A stretch of 56,273 nt of DNA from Acetivibrio ethanolgignens (GCF_001461035.1 NZ_LNAM01000101.1:1-56273); one strand, 5' to 3'; positions 24,878-34,430 are shown, counted from the stretch's first letter. Notes: a model not told the origin generated them from the sequence alone. A program made the numbers and translations.

Positions 24878-25699
24878 ATGTGGGATGGGCTGCAGAAGAA
24901 TATTGGAAGACATTTTGTGTTAAGCGTGTTTATCGTGATGCTGGCAGGGCTTTACATTGTTGGCTGTCGTGGAAACAACAAAGATACAGAAAAAAATCTA
25001 AAAGACAGTAAGATTGTTGTATTGTTTCCCGGTGAGACTGGAGATTTGAGTTGGAATGACATGAATTATGAAGGTGTACAAATCTGCCGGAAAAAATATG
25101 GAATAGACATCAAATGTGAATTCAATGTTCAGGAAGCTGAATTTGAGATGATGCTCAAACGATATGGAGATAACGGTTATGATCTCATTCTGGCATCTGG
25201 TATGCAGTTTAGTGAGGCAGTCAATATCGTTGCCTCAAAATATCCAGATACAACATTTTGCATTATCAATGGAAACAAGTGTGAACATAGTAATATTGCA
25301 TTGATTAATATCAAAGAGTACGAAGCAAGCTATCTGGCATCTATTATTGCTGCTAATATCGAAGAGAACGAAAAGATAGGAATGATCGCCGGATACCCAA
25401 ATTCGGCAATGGAGAAGCTTTTGGATGTATATGAGGAGAATATGAAAGAACTCCTTCAGAAAAGAGGGATTGCATTCGAGTCTTCCTTTCGTGCTTATAC
25501 GAACAGCTGGAAGGACGACAATCTGGGACGGAAAATTGCAAATCAGATGATAGACAGCGGTGTGGATATGTTGTTTGTGTCTCATCAGCTGAAAGGCGAT
25601 AATATCAGTATTGGAATAAAAGAAGAAATTTTTGAACCTGTTTATTCTGAACAAATACCGCAAGAAATCAGGATGAAAGTTTCAGATGCAATGAAATGA
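24878..25699 (+). pseudogene. BMP/Med-type substrate-binding lipoprotein, internally shortened
   Basis: 273 aa open frame. Lipoprotein signal (FVLSVFIVMLAGLYIVGC, anchor cysteine about C29), then a BMP-family lobe (KIVVLFPGETGDLSWNDMNY, YDLILASGMQFSEAV, IGMIAGYPNSAMEKLL). BMP family members are ~340 aa and bind nucleosides or similar ligands for ABC import. Here the stretch after GVDMLFVS jumps directly to GDNISIGIKEEIFEPVY, a C-terminal segment, so about 70-80 residues of the second lobe seem lost in frame. No ABC ATPase or permease is beside it. It is probably nonfunctional. Confidence 0.6.
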
Positions 25700-25721
25700 T
25701 CTAAGGCAATACCTAAAATGA

Positions 25722-25781
25722 GACTGTTTGGAAGTGTTGTTACAATATGTCATGACACGCTCAGACAGTCTTTTTTTTCTT
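25722..25781 (+). terminator. Terminator after hydantoinase module
   Basis: AGACTGT (25722-25728) pairs with ACAGTCT (25766-25772) around an inner GTGTTG/TGACAC-like stem, followed by a run of eight T. Confidence 0.65.
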
Positions 25782-26057
25782 TAGTGTGTCCAGGAAGCTG
25801 GACCACGTTTGTAGAGAGGGTAAGTGTGGGAGGATGTCATAATGACTAACAACTCCAAAACAAGGCTACAACCCAAAAATTAATTCTTTCGTCCTACCGT
25901 CTACCTGTTGACAGATTTACGCTTTTATGATATTCTCATTTCAAATATTTATTATTTCCCTATCTTATTTTCATTTCTGGATGCTAACCGGGCTGTTCGC
26001 CGCTTTTTTTCCAGAAGTTTTACAAACTAATTTTTACTTAAAGAAAGGATTTTGCCT
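25782..26057 (+). promoter_or_regulatory. Intergenic stretch with a near-consensus promoter
   Basis: TTGACA (25908-25913), 17-base spacer and TATTCT (25931-25936) give a strong promoter for the Rpn gene with a ~115-base leader. Nothing else is recognised, apart from a small inverted repeat GTCCA/TGGAC near 25790. Confidence 0.55.
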
Positions 26058-27044
26058 ATGGAAGAAAAAAAGACACTAATTCGTTACCCGTTAACTAATG
26101 ATTACATGTTTCATGTTGTCCTGCAACGTTCCACGGAAAGCTGCCGTCATTTTCTCGCTGCAGTTCTGGATCGGAAGCCAGAGGAAATCACTCATTTGCA
26201 GATTTTAAATCCCTTGATTCCTGGAGAAAGGCTTCAGGAAAAGCAGTGTATTCTGGATATCCGGCTTAGTATTAATCATGGGGAGCAGATTGGTATAGAA
26301 ATGCAGGTAAGCCGCATCGAGGGCTGGACGGAACGCTCTCTTTATTATCTGTGTCGGAGCTTTACCTCACTAAACCGGGGGGATTATTACGAAACTGCTA
26401 ATCCAACGGTACATATCGGTATTCTGGATTTTAATCTGTCAGCGGATGAACCTTACTTTTTTTCTCAGTATCGTTTCTTAAATACATCCACCTTTCAACC
26501 TTATGATGACAAACTCTCCATTTATGTGATAGAATTAAATAAGCTAAAAAATGGCTGTAACGAGGAACATAAGGAAATTTATCACTGGGCTCAGCTTTTT
26601 AAGGCCCAAACATGGGAGGAATTGGACATGATTGAAAAGAACCATCCGGAATGTGGAGAATTTGTTGCTGTTTTAAAGGAATTAAATGAAGATGAAATGA
26701 TGCAGCTGGAATGTGAGGCCAGAGAAATGTATGAAAAGGATCTTCACGCTCATAAAAGAGCAGCTTTACGGGAAGGTCTTGAGCAGGGAATTCAGCAGGG
26801 GATTCAGCAGGGAATTCAGCAGGGAATTCAGCAGGGGATTCAGCAGGGAATTCAACAAGGAGAGCTTTTTACTGTTATTTCTCAAACCAAGAAAAAAATA
26901 GGAAAGAATAAGACAGTTACAGTAATTGCAGAGGAACTGGAAACGGATATATTCTTAATTGAGCAGATTGCTAAGATTATTTCTGAACTGCCAGTGTATA
27001 CAGTAGAAGGAGTCTATGAGAAATTAAAGAGAGAAAATTTCTGA
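26058..27044 (+). CDS. Rpn family PD-(D/E)XK nuclease/transposase-like protein
   Basis: 328 aa. Residues 1-230 match the PD-(D/E)XK transposase family (LIRYPLTNDYMFHVVLQRS, LDIRLSINHGEQIGIEMQVS with the D...ExQ nuclease core, RSLYYLCRSFTSLNRGDYY). Such Rpn proteins promote RecA-independent recombination or act as nucleases. Residues 240-267 are a run of GIQQ repeats, then a helical C-terminus. ATG 26058 follows AAAGGA; a TTG at 26052 is less likely. No terminal inverted repeats are seen, so it is not marked as a mobile element. Confidence 0.85.
   Translation: MEEKKTLIRYPLTNDYMFHVVLQRSTESCRHFLAAVLDRKPEEITHLQILNPLIPGERLQEKQCILDIRLSINHGEQIGIEMQVSRIEGWTERSLYYLCRSFTSLNRGDYYETANPTVHIGILDFNLSADEPYFFSQYRFLNTSTFQPYDDKLSIYVIELNKLKNGCNEEHKEIYHWAQLFKAQTWEELDMIEKNHPECGEFVAVLKELNEDEMMQLECEAREMYEKDLHAHKRAALREGLEQGIQQGIQQGIQQGIQQGIQQGIQQGELFTVISQTKKKIGKNKTVTVIAEELETDIFLIEQIAKIISELPVYTVEGVYEKLKRENF
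26787..26858 (+). repeat. Six tandem 12-bp units encoding GIQQ
   Basis: Units of GGAATTCAGCAG with GGGATTCAGCAG variants, the last unit diverged (GGAATTCAACAA). All units stay in frame. Unit number may vary between strains by slippage. This is coding sequence, not CRISPR. Confidence 0.9.
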
Positions 27045-27063
27045 ATTTTCAATTGTCGAAGAA

Positions 27064-27405
27064 ATGAGTGGCACAATGAGAACAAGAGAAGGGGTAATTA
27101 AATATGGACTATCCTTTCCGGATACCTATCAGGATGCTCCTTTTCATGATGATAACTGGCAGCTGGTAAGGGTGCGGAAAAATAAAAAAGTATTTCTTTG
27201 GATCTATGAAAAAGGCGGGAATTTGTGTATCAATATTAAGGTTGACCTCGAATGGAAGGATTTATGGAGAAGTAGATATGAAGCGGTTATACCTGGTTAT
27301 CATCAGAAGCAGGAACGCTGGAATACAGTAATATTAGATGGGACAGTTCCAAAGAAGAAAATTAAGAGAATGATAGAAGAGAGCTATGATTTGGTATTAA
27401 AATAG
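27064..27405 (+). CDS. MmcQ/YjbR family protein
   Basis: 113 aa with the YjbR fold pattern: GVIKYGLSFPDTYQDAPFHDDN, then LWIYEKGGNLCINIKVDLEW and YDLVLK at the end. Family members have a DNA-binding-like fold with no firm function. ATG 27064 is weakly supported; ATG 27076 is an alternative. It lies 17 bp upstream of the rluA-type gene and is probably co-transcribed with it. Confidence 0.8.
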   Translation: MSGTMRTREGVIKYGLSFPDTYQDAPFHDDNWQLVRVRKNKKVFLWIYEKGGNLCINIKVDLEWKDLWRSRYEAVIPGYHQKQERWNTVILDGTVPKKKIKRMIEESYDLVLK

Positions 27406-27421
27406 ATTTTGAGGAGGAAGC

Positions 27422-28141
27422 ATGGAGCTTATTGTTTTTTATGAAGACAGGGATATTATTGTATGCGAAAAGCCTGCCGGAGTACCATCCCAGAGCGATA
27501 GAACTCAGGATATAGATATGATAAGTAAAATCAAGAATTATCTGCGGGAAAAGGAGCCAGAGGGCGGTGTGCCTTATGTAGCAGCTGTGCATCGTCTGGA
27601 TAGGCCGGTAGGTGGCATTGTGGTATATGCAAAGACACCAAAGGCAGCGGCAGGGATAAGTAGGCAGATACAGAACGGGCAGATGGAAAAACAATATCTG
27701 GCTGTGGTATGCGGTGATTTTTCTGATGAGATTGGTAAGGATACAGAACTTTGTGATTATCTGAAAAAGGATGGGCGGAGGAATCTTTCTATAATAGCAG
27801 GGGAGAAGGATGGAGAGGCTAAAAAGGCAAGGCTTTCCTATCAGGTATTGGGGACGGTAAAGGATAAAGAAGAAAGAGGTCTAAGTCTTTTAAATGTTCG
27901 ACTTTTTACCGGACGTCATCATCAAATCCGGGTACAGCTTTCCCAACACTTGGCTGGTATTTGGGGAGATACAAAATATAATCCTGGTGAAAAGGAAAGG
28001 GCTGGTTTTAAAGAAATTGCCTTATATTCCTGGCAATTGTCTTTTCATCATCCTATAACGGGAAAGCAATTATCCTTTGAATCTATACCGAAAAAATATC
28101 CATTTTCAGAGTTTTTTGTATTGAAGGAAAAAAATAAATAA
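27422..28141 (+). CDS. RluA-family pseudouridine synthase
   Basis: 239 aa. The catalytic motif HRLDRPVGGIVVYAKT (about 59-74) carries the active aspartate in HRLDRP, and GRHHQIRVQLS is the second conserved block. There is no S4 domain, so it is a compact RluA-type enzyme acting on rRNA or tRNA uridines; the exact site cannot be told. ATG follows GAGGAGG. Confidence 0.9.
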   Translation: MELIVFYEDRDIIVCEKPAGVPSQSDRTQDIDMISKIKNYLREKEPEGGVPYVAAVHRLDRPVGGIVVYAKTPKAAAGISRQIQNGQMEKQYLAVVCGDFSDEIGKDTELCDYLKKDGRRNLSIIAGEKDGEAKKARLSYQVLGTVKDKEERGLSLLNVRLFTGRHHQIRVQLSQHLAGIWGDTKYNPGEKERAGFKEIALYSWQLSFHHPITGKQLSFESIPKKYPFSEFFVLKEKNK

Positions 28142-28189
28142 TAATCCGGCAACCGGAAGATACTAAAGGAAAAGTGTCGAGGTGATTGC

Positions 28190-29215
28190 ATGGAAAAAAG
28201 AGAATATCGGGAGATTTGTATTTTGATAGGAACTACGGCAGCAGTGTATTTGGGCTTCAAATATCTGCTGCCTTTGGTAGCTCCTTTTTTATTTTCCTGG
28301 TTGATAGCCTGGATGCTTCTGCCTGCTGTTACCTTTTTAAAGAAACGGCTCCATATTTCAAAGGGAATTGGAGGAACACTTTTAATTGCGATGCTGATTG
28401 GTATCCTGGGGTTTTTAGTGCTTGGACTGGGGCGGCTAGGACTTTCCCAGCTCGGAAAACTGGCACGGGATTTCCCGGTTTACGAACAGCTTTTTAAGAC
28501 TCAGGCAGCTGAATTTTGTGGATATTGCGATGAGCTTTTCAGCCTTGAAAAAGGAGAATGCCACAGACTTATGGAGCTGGGGATGGAGCAGGCTGGTGGC
28601 GTGGTTCGGACAAGGCTTTTACCGGAGCTTTCCAGACAGACGGTATTTGGTGTAGGAAAGCTGTTTTCGGCACTCTGGATTTTGCTTCTTGTATTTTTAG
28701 GGACGTTTCTGATTGTGCGGGATAGTGATGACTTGAAGGTTATCTGGGAAGAATCGGTGTGGTATCAGAAGGGAAGAGGGGTTCTGGCCAGGCTTTCTAA
28801 AACCGGTCTTGCCTATGGAAAGGCCCAGCTTATCATTATGGGATTTACCATATTGGTATGCGGAATTGGAATTTTCTTGACAGGAAATCCCTATAGTCTC
28901 CTGATTGGTGCGGTAATTGCAGTACTGGATGCCCTTCCGGCCATTGGCAGTGGGCTCATTTTGATACCATGGAGTATTATTAAGGTTTTTAAGGGACAGC
29001 TTTTCCATGGAGCAGTGCTCCTTAGCTGCTATGTAATCTGCCAGGTGCTGCGGCAGCTGATAGAGAGCAAAATAATAGGCGACAGGATTGGAATAAAGCC
29101 CATATTTACCATAATTGCCATGTATGCTGGCCTTAAGCTGTTTGGTATTCTCGGGTTTATTCTCGGACCTGCCGCCCTGATTATTATTAAAACGAGTCTG
29201 CAAAGTCTATGGTGA
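28190..29215 (+). CDS. ytvI: YtvI-like AI-2E family transporter (sporulation)
   Basis: 341 aa with about eight membrane segments and the PerM/AI-2E family ending (GDRIGIKPIFTIIAMYAGLK, LGPAALIIIK). The pattern is that of the sporulation integral membrane protein YtvI; the transported substrate is unknown. The last 29 bp overlap the convergent DUF4097 gene tail to tail. Confidence 0.82.
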   Translation: MEKREYREICILIGTTAAVYLGFKYLLPLVAPFLFSWLIAWMLLPAVTFLKKRLHISKGIGGTLLIAMLIGILGFLVLGLGRLGLSQLGKLARDFPVYEQLFKTQAAEFCGYCDELFSLEKGECHRLMELGMEQAGGVVRTRLLPELSRQTVFGVGKLFSALWILLLVFLGTFLIVRDSDDLKVIWEESVWYQKGRGVLARLSKTGLAYGKAQLIIMGFTILVCGIGIFLTGNPYSLLIGAVIAVLDALPAIGSGLILIPWSIIKVFKGQLFHGAVLLSCYVICQVLRQLIESKIIGDRIGIKPIFTIIAMYAGLKLFGILGFILGPAALIIIKTSLQSLW

Positions 29216-30134
29216 TATTGCCTACACCGCCACTAACCTCCAAAGAGTAAGGAGCTCCCGGATTTTCGGTATAGGTATCGTCAAATTTTATTTTGTTTCC
29301 GTTGAGGGTCATTGTGCCTAAGCCTTTCTCTAAGGAGAGATAGTAGTTTTCTCTAGAATCAGAAAGAGAAAGCTCGGTATTGCCTACACCGCAGTTAATA
29401 GAGGTGTGGCCTTGAAGTGTGCCGCTAAAAATGACGTTTCCTACACCGGAGTCGATTTCCGCATTACCAAAGGCTGAGCTGGTAAATTTGATGTTGCCGG
29501 TACCACCGTCAATATCAGCAGAAGAAGCAGTGACCTGGAATCCTTTAATATCGCCGACTCCGGCATCAATATCCAGATGTTCCATAGCCAGCTTTTCCAG
29601 CTCAATATTGCCCACACCGCCGTTAAGCTCCACTTCTTTTGCAGTAAAGTCCTGTGGAACGGTAATATGGATAGAAGCGTTACGTTGCTTATTGGCATTA
29701 TCTAAAAGGTCGAACAGGTTATTTAAGGAAAAATTTCTGAAGCTATTCGGCTCTTCCAGAATCAGGGTATTTCCATCCTGCTTTACGATATAACCATTAT
29801 AGACATTATGAAGCTCTACCTGAATTTCATTAACATCATCTTTTTTTAAGTAAACAGAATAGATAGAAGCATCAAGCTTGATATTCTGAATACCGGAGAA
29901 GGAAAGCTCACGGTCAGAAAAATCTGTGGCAGTATATCTGCCACGGTTCTTATTACTGCTGTCAAAGGAATCTGTAATAAGGATGCCAGAATGGTGTCCC
30001 TGATAATGGCTGTCTGGGGAATATACACCGGTTAGGAATAAAACACTTGTTACAATGCCACCGATAATAGCTGCAATTAACAGGATGGCAAGGGTTGTTG
30101 CGAGATATTTGACAAATTTCTGCTGAGTATTCAT
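29187..30134 (-). CDS. DUF4097 membrane-anchored protein (LiaG-like)
   Basis: 315 aa. One membrane segment near the N-terminus (about 10-36), then a right-handed beta-type domain with repeated G-V-G-N/D turns (NGGVGNIELEKL, DAGVGDIKGF, DSGVGNVIFSG, NCGVGNTELSL, SGGVGNITID). DUF4097 proteins are common in envelope-stress loci. It overlaps the upstream LiaF-like gene by 4 bp, so both are one operon. The role is inferred to be cell-envelope stress sensing or modulation, probably with a regulator encoded elsewhere. Confidence 0.82.
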   Translation of the reverse strand: MNTQQKFVKYLATTLAILLIAAIIGGIVTSVLFLTGVYSPDSHYQGHHSGILITDSFDSSNKNRGRYTATDFSDRELSFSGIQNIKLDASIYSVYLKKDDVNEIQVELHNVYNGYIVKQDGNTLILEEPNSFRNFSLNNLFDLLDNANKQRNASIHITVPQDFTAKEVELNGGVGNIELEKLAMEHLDIDAGVGDIKGFQVTASSADIDGGTGNIKFTSSAFGNAEIDSGVGNVIFSGTLQGHTSINCGVGNTELSLSDSRENYYLSLEKGLGTMTLNGNKIKFDDTYTENPGAPYSLEVSGGVGNITIDFADSF

Positions 30135-30907
30135 TTTATTTCAACACCTCCAAACAAACAGGTTGCGTTAATAAAAACGGTAGGAGCATCCGGACTTGTC
30201 ATGTAACGTCTGCGGTTAGTTACACCGCCGAAAACCGGAGTGCTCTGAACCTTTACATTTACGTAGTTCGGAAGAAAAATTTCGATACCGCCAAAGGTAG
30301 TATTACAATAAATAGTTACATTTTCATTGATAATGGCATTTTCCAAATGGAGGTCTACAGCACCAAAATAGGCATTGGCAGTTGTACCGTGAAAAATCTC
30401 GTTATCAAAATTTATATTCTGGGCGGCGAAGGTGGAAGTGTAGGCTTCGCTTCCGTTGGCATGGGTACTGTGCTCCCAGTCACTGTTGCTCCCTGCTGTG
30501 TAGTTGTTTGCACCTGTGTAGCTTTCTCCTCCGTAGCTTCCGGAAGAGTTTTGTCCGTTGGGGCCGAAGTGGCCGTTCCTGGGTGTTTTCTGGAAGGTAT
30601 TGGCAAACATGATACCAAGACCCACAATAACCAGAATAACAGGAATAATCAACTGGCCTACAAGCCGCATGTTAAAGAAGCCCTGGCGTGATAAAAGAAG
30701 CATGACACCAATGACAAGGCCGATGCTTGTACCGGTCTGAAACCCGTTCTGGATGATGGAGATTCCACAAGGAATAATAATAAAGAAGGTCCACCAGCCA
30801 GGAAAGAATAAATTAAAGTCCCAAAGATTAAAAGCGTTACCTGCGAAGCCGATACCGATAAGGATAAAGAACAGACCCCACAAAATGTTGGATAAACGTG
30901 AACGCAT
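30131..30907 (-). CDS. LiaF-like membrane protein
   Basis: 258 aa. Three to four membrane segments in residues 5-105, then a flexible Gly/Asn/Ser-rich linker (about 112-155) and a C-terminal beta domain of the cell wall-active antibiotic response type (YFGAVDLHLENAIINENVTI, FGGIEIFLPNYVNVKV, TCLFGGVEIK). LiaF proteins hold envelope-stress kinases inactive; no liaRS pair is adjacent here. ATG follows AGGAGG. Confidence 0.8.
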   Translation of the reverse strand: MRSRLSNILWGLFFILIGIGFAGNAFNLWDFNLFFPGWWTFFIIIPCGISIIQNGFQTGTSIGLVIGVMLLLSRQGFFNMRLVGQLIIPVILVIVGLGIMFANTFQKTPRNGHFGPNGQNSSGSYGGESYTGANNYTAGSNSDWEHSTHANGSEAYTSTFAAQNINFDNEIFHGTTANAYFGAVDLHLENAIINENVTIYCNTTFGGIEIFLPNYVNVKVQSTPVFGGVTNRRRYMTSPDAPTVFINATCLFGGVEIK

Positions 30908-31012
30908 ATGATTACCTCCTGATTTATTTGATGGCTTTATTATAGGAGAAAAAGTCTGAAAAGCCTAGTTACATTTGCAAGGAAAATAATGTGACAAATG
31001 TAATAATCTGGC

Positions 31013-31041
31013 TTGACAATAGTGAAAAATTCCCTTAAAAT
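31013..31041 (+). promoter_or_regulatory. proS promoter
   Basis: TTGACA (31013-31018), 17-base spacer and TAAAAT (31036-31041) place the start near 31048, at the head of the T-box leader. Confidence 0.7.
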
Positions 31042-31049
31042 CAACAATA

Positions 31050-31320
31050 TGATACAGCGATGAAAAGGGATAGTACGAAAAGAAGGGCTGTTAAAGAGAG
31101 AGAATGACAGGTGGAACATTCTTACAGCGGCTTTTCGGAACCTGCCTTGGAGCTTCTGTGCGAAAGCATAGCGTAGCTGCGGCGTTAACGCATACAGGAA
31201 TCCCCGCATTGGGAGGTTCTAAAGGAGAACTGGGAAAGCAAAAGACTGCTTTGGACAGTTAATAAGGGTGGTACCGCCGATTTTCGGTCCCTTGTTACAG
31301 GGGGGTCGATTTTTTTATTT
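31050..31320 (+). promoter_or_regulatory. T-box leader controlling proS
   Basis: About 270 bases between the promoter and proS hold the diagnostic T-box AAGGGTGGTACCGC (31264-31277), followed by a terminator stem (CGGTCCCTTG ... AGGGGGGTCG, about 31285-31312) and a run of T. The upstream part (GCGATGAAAAGGGATAGTAC, GAGAGAGAATGACAGGTGG) fits stem I. By family knowledge uncharged tRNA-Pro pairs with leader and T-box to prevent termination. I did not locate the proline specifier codon with certainty. Confidence 0.92.
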
Positions 31321-31350
31321 GATGGAAAAGTGCGTCCTATCGAATAAAAA
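31314..31350. repeat. Dispersed palindrome, copy 1
   Basis: The stretch between T-box terminator and proS contains TTTTATTTGATGGAAAAG followed by TGCGTCCTATCGAATAAAA. On the other strand it closely matches the palindrome at 50301-50339, with the shared core TATAGGACGCA-like/TTTTCC and CGAATAAAA ends. Confidence 0.5.
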
Positions 31351-31428
31351 GCTCTCCGGGCAAAAATGCAGGAGGAGAATTTCGACTTCTAGGAAAAGTT
31401 TATTTAAAAACAAGGAGGATTACATTTT

Positions 31429-32871
31429 ATGGCACAGGAAAAGAAGTTAGTAGAAGAGATTACTTCTATGGAAGAGGATTTCGCACAATGGTATACCGAT
31501 GTGGTGAAGAAGGCGGAATTGATTGATTATTCCAGCGTAAAAGGCTGTATGGTAATTAAGCCGGCTGGTTATGCTATTTGGGAAAATATCCAGAAGGAGC
31601 TGGACAGAAGGTTTAAGGAAACAGGGGTAGAGAATGTATATATGCCAATGTTTATTCCAGAAAGTTTGCTGGAAAAGGAAAAGGACCATGTAGAGGGCTT
31701 TGCACCTGAGGTTGCCTGGGTAACCCATGGCGGTTTAAGCAGGCTTCAGGAGAGACTTTGCGTTCGGCCTACTTCCGAAACACTGTTTTGCGATTTTTAC
31801 GCAAATGAGATTCAGTCTTACAGAGATCTGCCAAAATGTTATAACCAGTGGTGTTCTGTTGTCCGTTGGGAAAAGGAAACCAGGCCATTTTTACGTTCCA
31901 GAGAGTTCCTGTGGCAGGAGGGACATACTGCTCATGCGACTGCTGAGGAGTCAAAGGAGCGTACAGAGCTTATGCTGAATGTATATGCGGATTTCTGTGA
32001 GGAGGTTCTGGCGATACCGGTTATCCGCGGCAGAAAGACAGATAAGGAAAAATTTGCAGGAGCAGAGGCAACTTATACGATTGAAGCACTGATGCACGAT
32101 GGTAAGGCACTGCAGTCCGGGACAAGCCACGACTTTGGTGATGGTTTTGCAAAAGCCTTTGGTATTCAGTATACCGATAGAGATAATAAGCTAAAATATG
32201 TACACCAGACCTCCTGGGGTATGACGACCCGGTTAATTGGGGCGATTATCATGGTACACGGAGACGATTCCGGTCTGGTACTGCCTCCAAAAATTGCGCC
32301 TACTCAGGTTATGATTATTCCGATTATGCAGCAGAAGGAAGGCGTTCTGGAAAAGGCAGCTGAACTTAAGGGCGTATTATCCTCTAACTTCCGCGTTAAA
32401 GTAGATGATTCAGACAAGAGTCCTGGCTGGAAGTTTAGTGAACAGGAGATGCGTGGTATTCCTGTCCGTATTGAGTTGGGACCAAAGGATATCGAGGCAA
32501 ACCAGTGTGTGATTGTAAGACGTGATACCAGAGAAAAGCTGGTTGTATCCTTAAATGAGGTAAATGAAAAGCTTTCTGAGATTCTGGAAACAATGCAGAA
32601 TGATATGCTGGAGCGTGCAAGAGCTCATAGGGATACACATACCTACGTGGCTACTGATTACGAAGAGTTTAAGCAGACCATCACTGAAAAGCCGGGCTTT
32701 GTAAAGGCTATGTGGTGTGGTGATGAGGCTTGTGAAAATAAGATTAAAGAGGACACTTCTGCAACTGCTCGTTGTATGCCATTTCCAGAGAAGCAAGAGC
32801 AGATTGCAAATACCTGTATCTGCTGCGGAAAGCCTGCTAAAACCATGGTATATTGGGGCAAGGCATACTAA
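31429..32871 (+). CDS. proS: Prolyl-tRNA synthetase (archaeal/eukaryote-like type)
   Basis: 480 aa class II synthetase of the short ProS3 type without the bacterial editing insertion. Motif 2 lies around [12 protein letters not shown] ... [21 protein letters not shown], with motif 3 around [15 protein letters not shown] cysteine-rich C-terminal zinc region ([20 protein letters not shown] ... CICCGKP) is typical. It charges tRNA-Pro in the cytoplasm and is regulated by the T-box. ATG follows AAGGAGG. Confidence 0.96.
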   Translation: MAQEKKLVEEITSMEEDFAQWYTDVVKKAELIDYSSVKGCMVIKPAGYAIWENIQKELDRRFKETGVENVYMPMFIPESLLEKEKDHVEGFAPEVAWVTHGGLSRLQERLCVRPTSETLFCDFYANEIQSYRDLPKCYNQWCSVVRWEKETRPFLRSREFLWQEGHTAHATAEESKERTELMLNVYADFCEEVLAIPVIRGRKTDKEKFAGAEATYTIEALMHDGKALQSGTSHDFGDGFAKAFGIQYTDRDNKLKYVHQTSWGMTTRLIGAIIMVHGDDSGLVLPPKIAPTQVMIIPIMQQKEGVLEKAAELKGVLSSNFRVKVDDSDKSPGWKFSEQEMRGIPVRIELGPKDIEANQCVIVRRDTREKLVVSLNEVNEKLSEILETMQNDMLERARAHRDTHTYVATDYEEFKQTITEKPGFVKAMWCGDEACENKIKEDTSATARCMPFPEKQEQIANTCICCGKPAKTMVYWGKAY

Positions 32872-32912
32872 GAGTATTGTAAATCTATAAGAAAAAGAAA
32901 GGTGGGTTTGAG

Positions 32913-34289
32913 GTGGTAATGGAAATTCCGGATAAAGTGGCATATATTATTACTACTCTTATGGAACATGGCTTTGAAGCATACGCCGTCGGCGGCTGTG
33001 TCCGTGACACGATTCTAGGCCGGATTCCGGGAGACTGGGATATTACCACCTCGGCCCGGCCGGAGCAGGTAAAGGAGCTGTTTAAACGGACCATTGACAC
33101 GGGAATCCAGCACGGGACTGTTACTGTTATGCTGGAAAAAGAGGGCTTTGAGGTTACAACCTACCGGATTGATGGAGAATACGAGGACAGCCGTCATCCA
33201 AAAAGTGTAGAATTTACCACAAATCTGATTGAAGATTTAAAAAGACGCGATTTTACGATTAACGCTATGGCGTATAATCCGGCAACAGGGATTGTTGATG
33301 CTTTTGATGGCATGGGAGATATGGAGCGGAGGATCATCCGCTGTGTTGGAGAAGCTGAGGAACGTTTTGACGAGGACGCCTTGAGAATGCTTCGGGCTGT
33401 GCGGTTTGCTGGGCAGCTAGGATTTTCTATTCATGAGGATACAAAAAAGGCCATTTGCAAAAAGGCAGAGACCTTGAAAAATATCAGTGCCGAACGAATC
33501 CGGGTGGAGCTGGATAAGCTTTTGACCTCGCAGAATCCGGGATTTTTGATGACAGCCCTTGAAACTGGGATGACTCAGGTGATTTTACCGGAGTGGGATG
33601 CTATGGCAATAACAGAGCAGAATAATCCGCATCATATTTATAGTGTCGGCGGTCATACCATAAAGGTGCTGGAGGCAGTACAGGCTATCTGGAAGGAGCA
33701 GGGAAATCAGGAGGATAAGAAAGGGTATTCTATTCTTTGCTGGGCAGCATTTTTGCATGACTGTGGAAAGCCACAGGTGAAAAGCCGGGATGAAAAGGGA
33801 ATTGACCATTTTTACGGTCACGATGAAACCGGAAGCAGGCTGGCAAGAGAAATACTGCGTCGGTTGAAATTTGATAACTATACGATTGATATGGTAACCC
33901 GTCTGGTAAAATGGCACGATTACTGCTTTGATGATAAGCCGGTGGCGGTGCGCAGGGCAGCCAGCAAAATTGGTACAGATTTGATGGAGGATTTGTTTCT
34001 TTTACAGAGAGCGGATATATTGGGGCAGAATCCGAAGACCTGGAAGGAAAAGCTTTCAAAGCTTTCCAGGGCAGAAAAAATCTACCAGGAGATCCGGGAG
34101 GCTGGAGAATGCTTGAGCTTGAAGGAGCTTCAGGTGAATGGAAAGGATTTAATTAAGCATGGTTTTGCACCGGGAAAGGAACTGGGAGAAATACTAGCAG
34201 AACTTCTGGCACAGGTGCTTAAGAATCCCGAAAAGAATGAGAAGGAGATATTACTTTCATTGGCAGAGGAATATAGAGGGAAGGTATAG
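32913..34289 (+). CDS. cca: CCA tRNA nucleotidyltransferase
   Basis: 458 aa. The nucleotidyltransferase head shows AVGGCVRDTILGRIPGDWDI then TTSA with the catalytic aspartates in DWD; the RNA-binding part contains RDFTINAMAYNP and EDALRMLRAVRFAGQLGFSI; an HD domain is present (AFLHDCGKP, HDETGSRLA). It adds or repairs the 3' CCA end of tRNAs. GTG 32913 is used because AAAGGTGG lies seven bases upstream; ATG 32919 is also possible. It lies 41 bp after proS with no terminator. Confidence 0.93.
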   Translation: MVMEIPDKVAYIITTLMEHGFEAYAVGGCVRDTILGRIPGDWDITTSARPEQVKELFKRTIDTGIQHGTVTVMLEKEGFEVTTYRIDGEYEDSRHPKSVEFTTNLIEDLKRRDFTINAMAYNPATGIVDAFDGMGDMERRIIRCVGEAEERFDEDALRMLRAVRFAGQLGFSIHEDTKKAICKKAETLKNISAERIRVELDKLLTSQNPGFLMTALETGMTQVILPEWDAMAITEQNNPHHIYSVGGHTIKVLEAVQAIWKEQGNQEDKKGYSILCWAAFLHDCGKPQVKSRDEKGIDHFYGHDETGSRLAREILRRLKFDNYTIDMVTRLVKWHDYCFDDKPVAVRRAASKIGTDLMEDLFLLQRADILGQNPKTWKEKLSKLSRAEKIYQEIREAGECLSLKELQVNGKDLIKHGFAPGKELGEILAELLAQVLKNPEKNEKEILLSLAEEYRGKV

Positions 34290-34292
34290 GCT

Positions 34293-34430
34293 ATGACAGA
34301 TGCATTTAATAATCAAGCGGCCTTTGATATGGTGGTGCCATATAGTTATAAGGAAGAAAAGAAGGCAAGGCGTGGAGCACAGCTATGTTGCCCATTAGAA
34401 AAAGGCATGAAAAACGCCTCCCGTACATAA
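34293..34430 (+). CDS. 45-aa ORF between cca and cotS-like gene
   Basis: Starts 3 bp after the cca stop codon and ends with TAA inside the left arm of the terminator hairpin at 34417-34459. The product begins MTDAFNNQAAFDMVVPYSYK, then is lysine-rich with a CC pair. It has no known family. Its position suggests a leader-type ORF whose translation could disrupt the hairpin, but it may also be a chance frame. Confidence 0.4.
   Translation: MTDAFNNQAAFDMVVPYSYKEEKKARRGAQLCCPLEKGMKNASRT

Noticed and set aside
26787-26858. CRISPR-like repeat
   Set aside because: Units are 12 bp, without spacers, and encode GIQQ in frame inside a protein.
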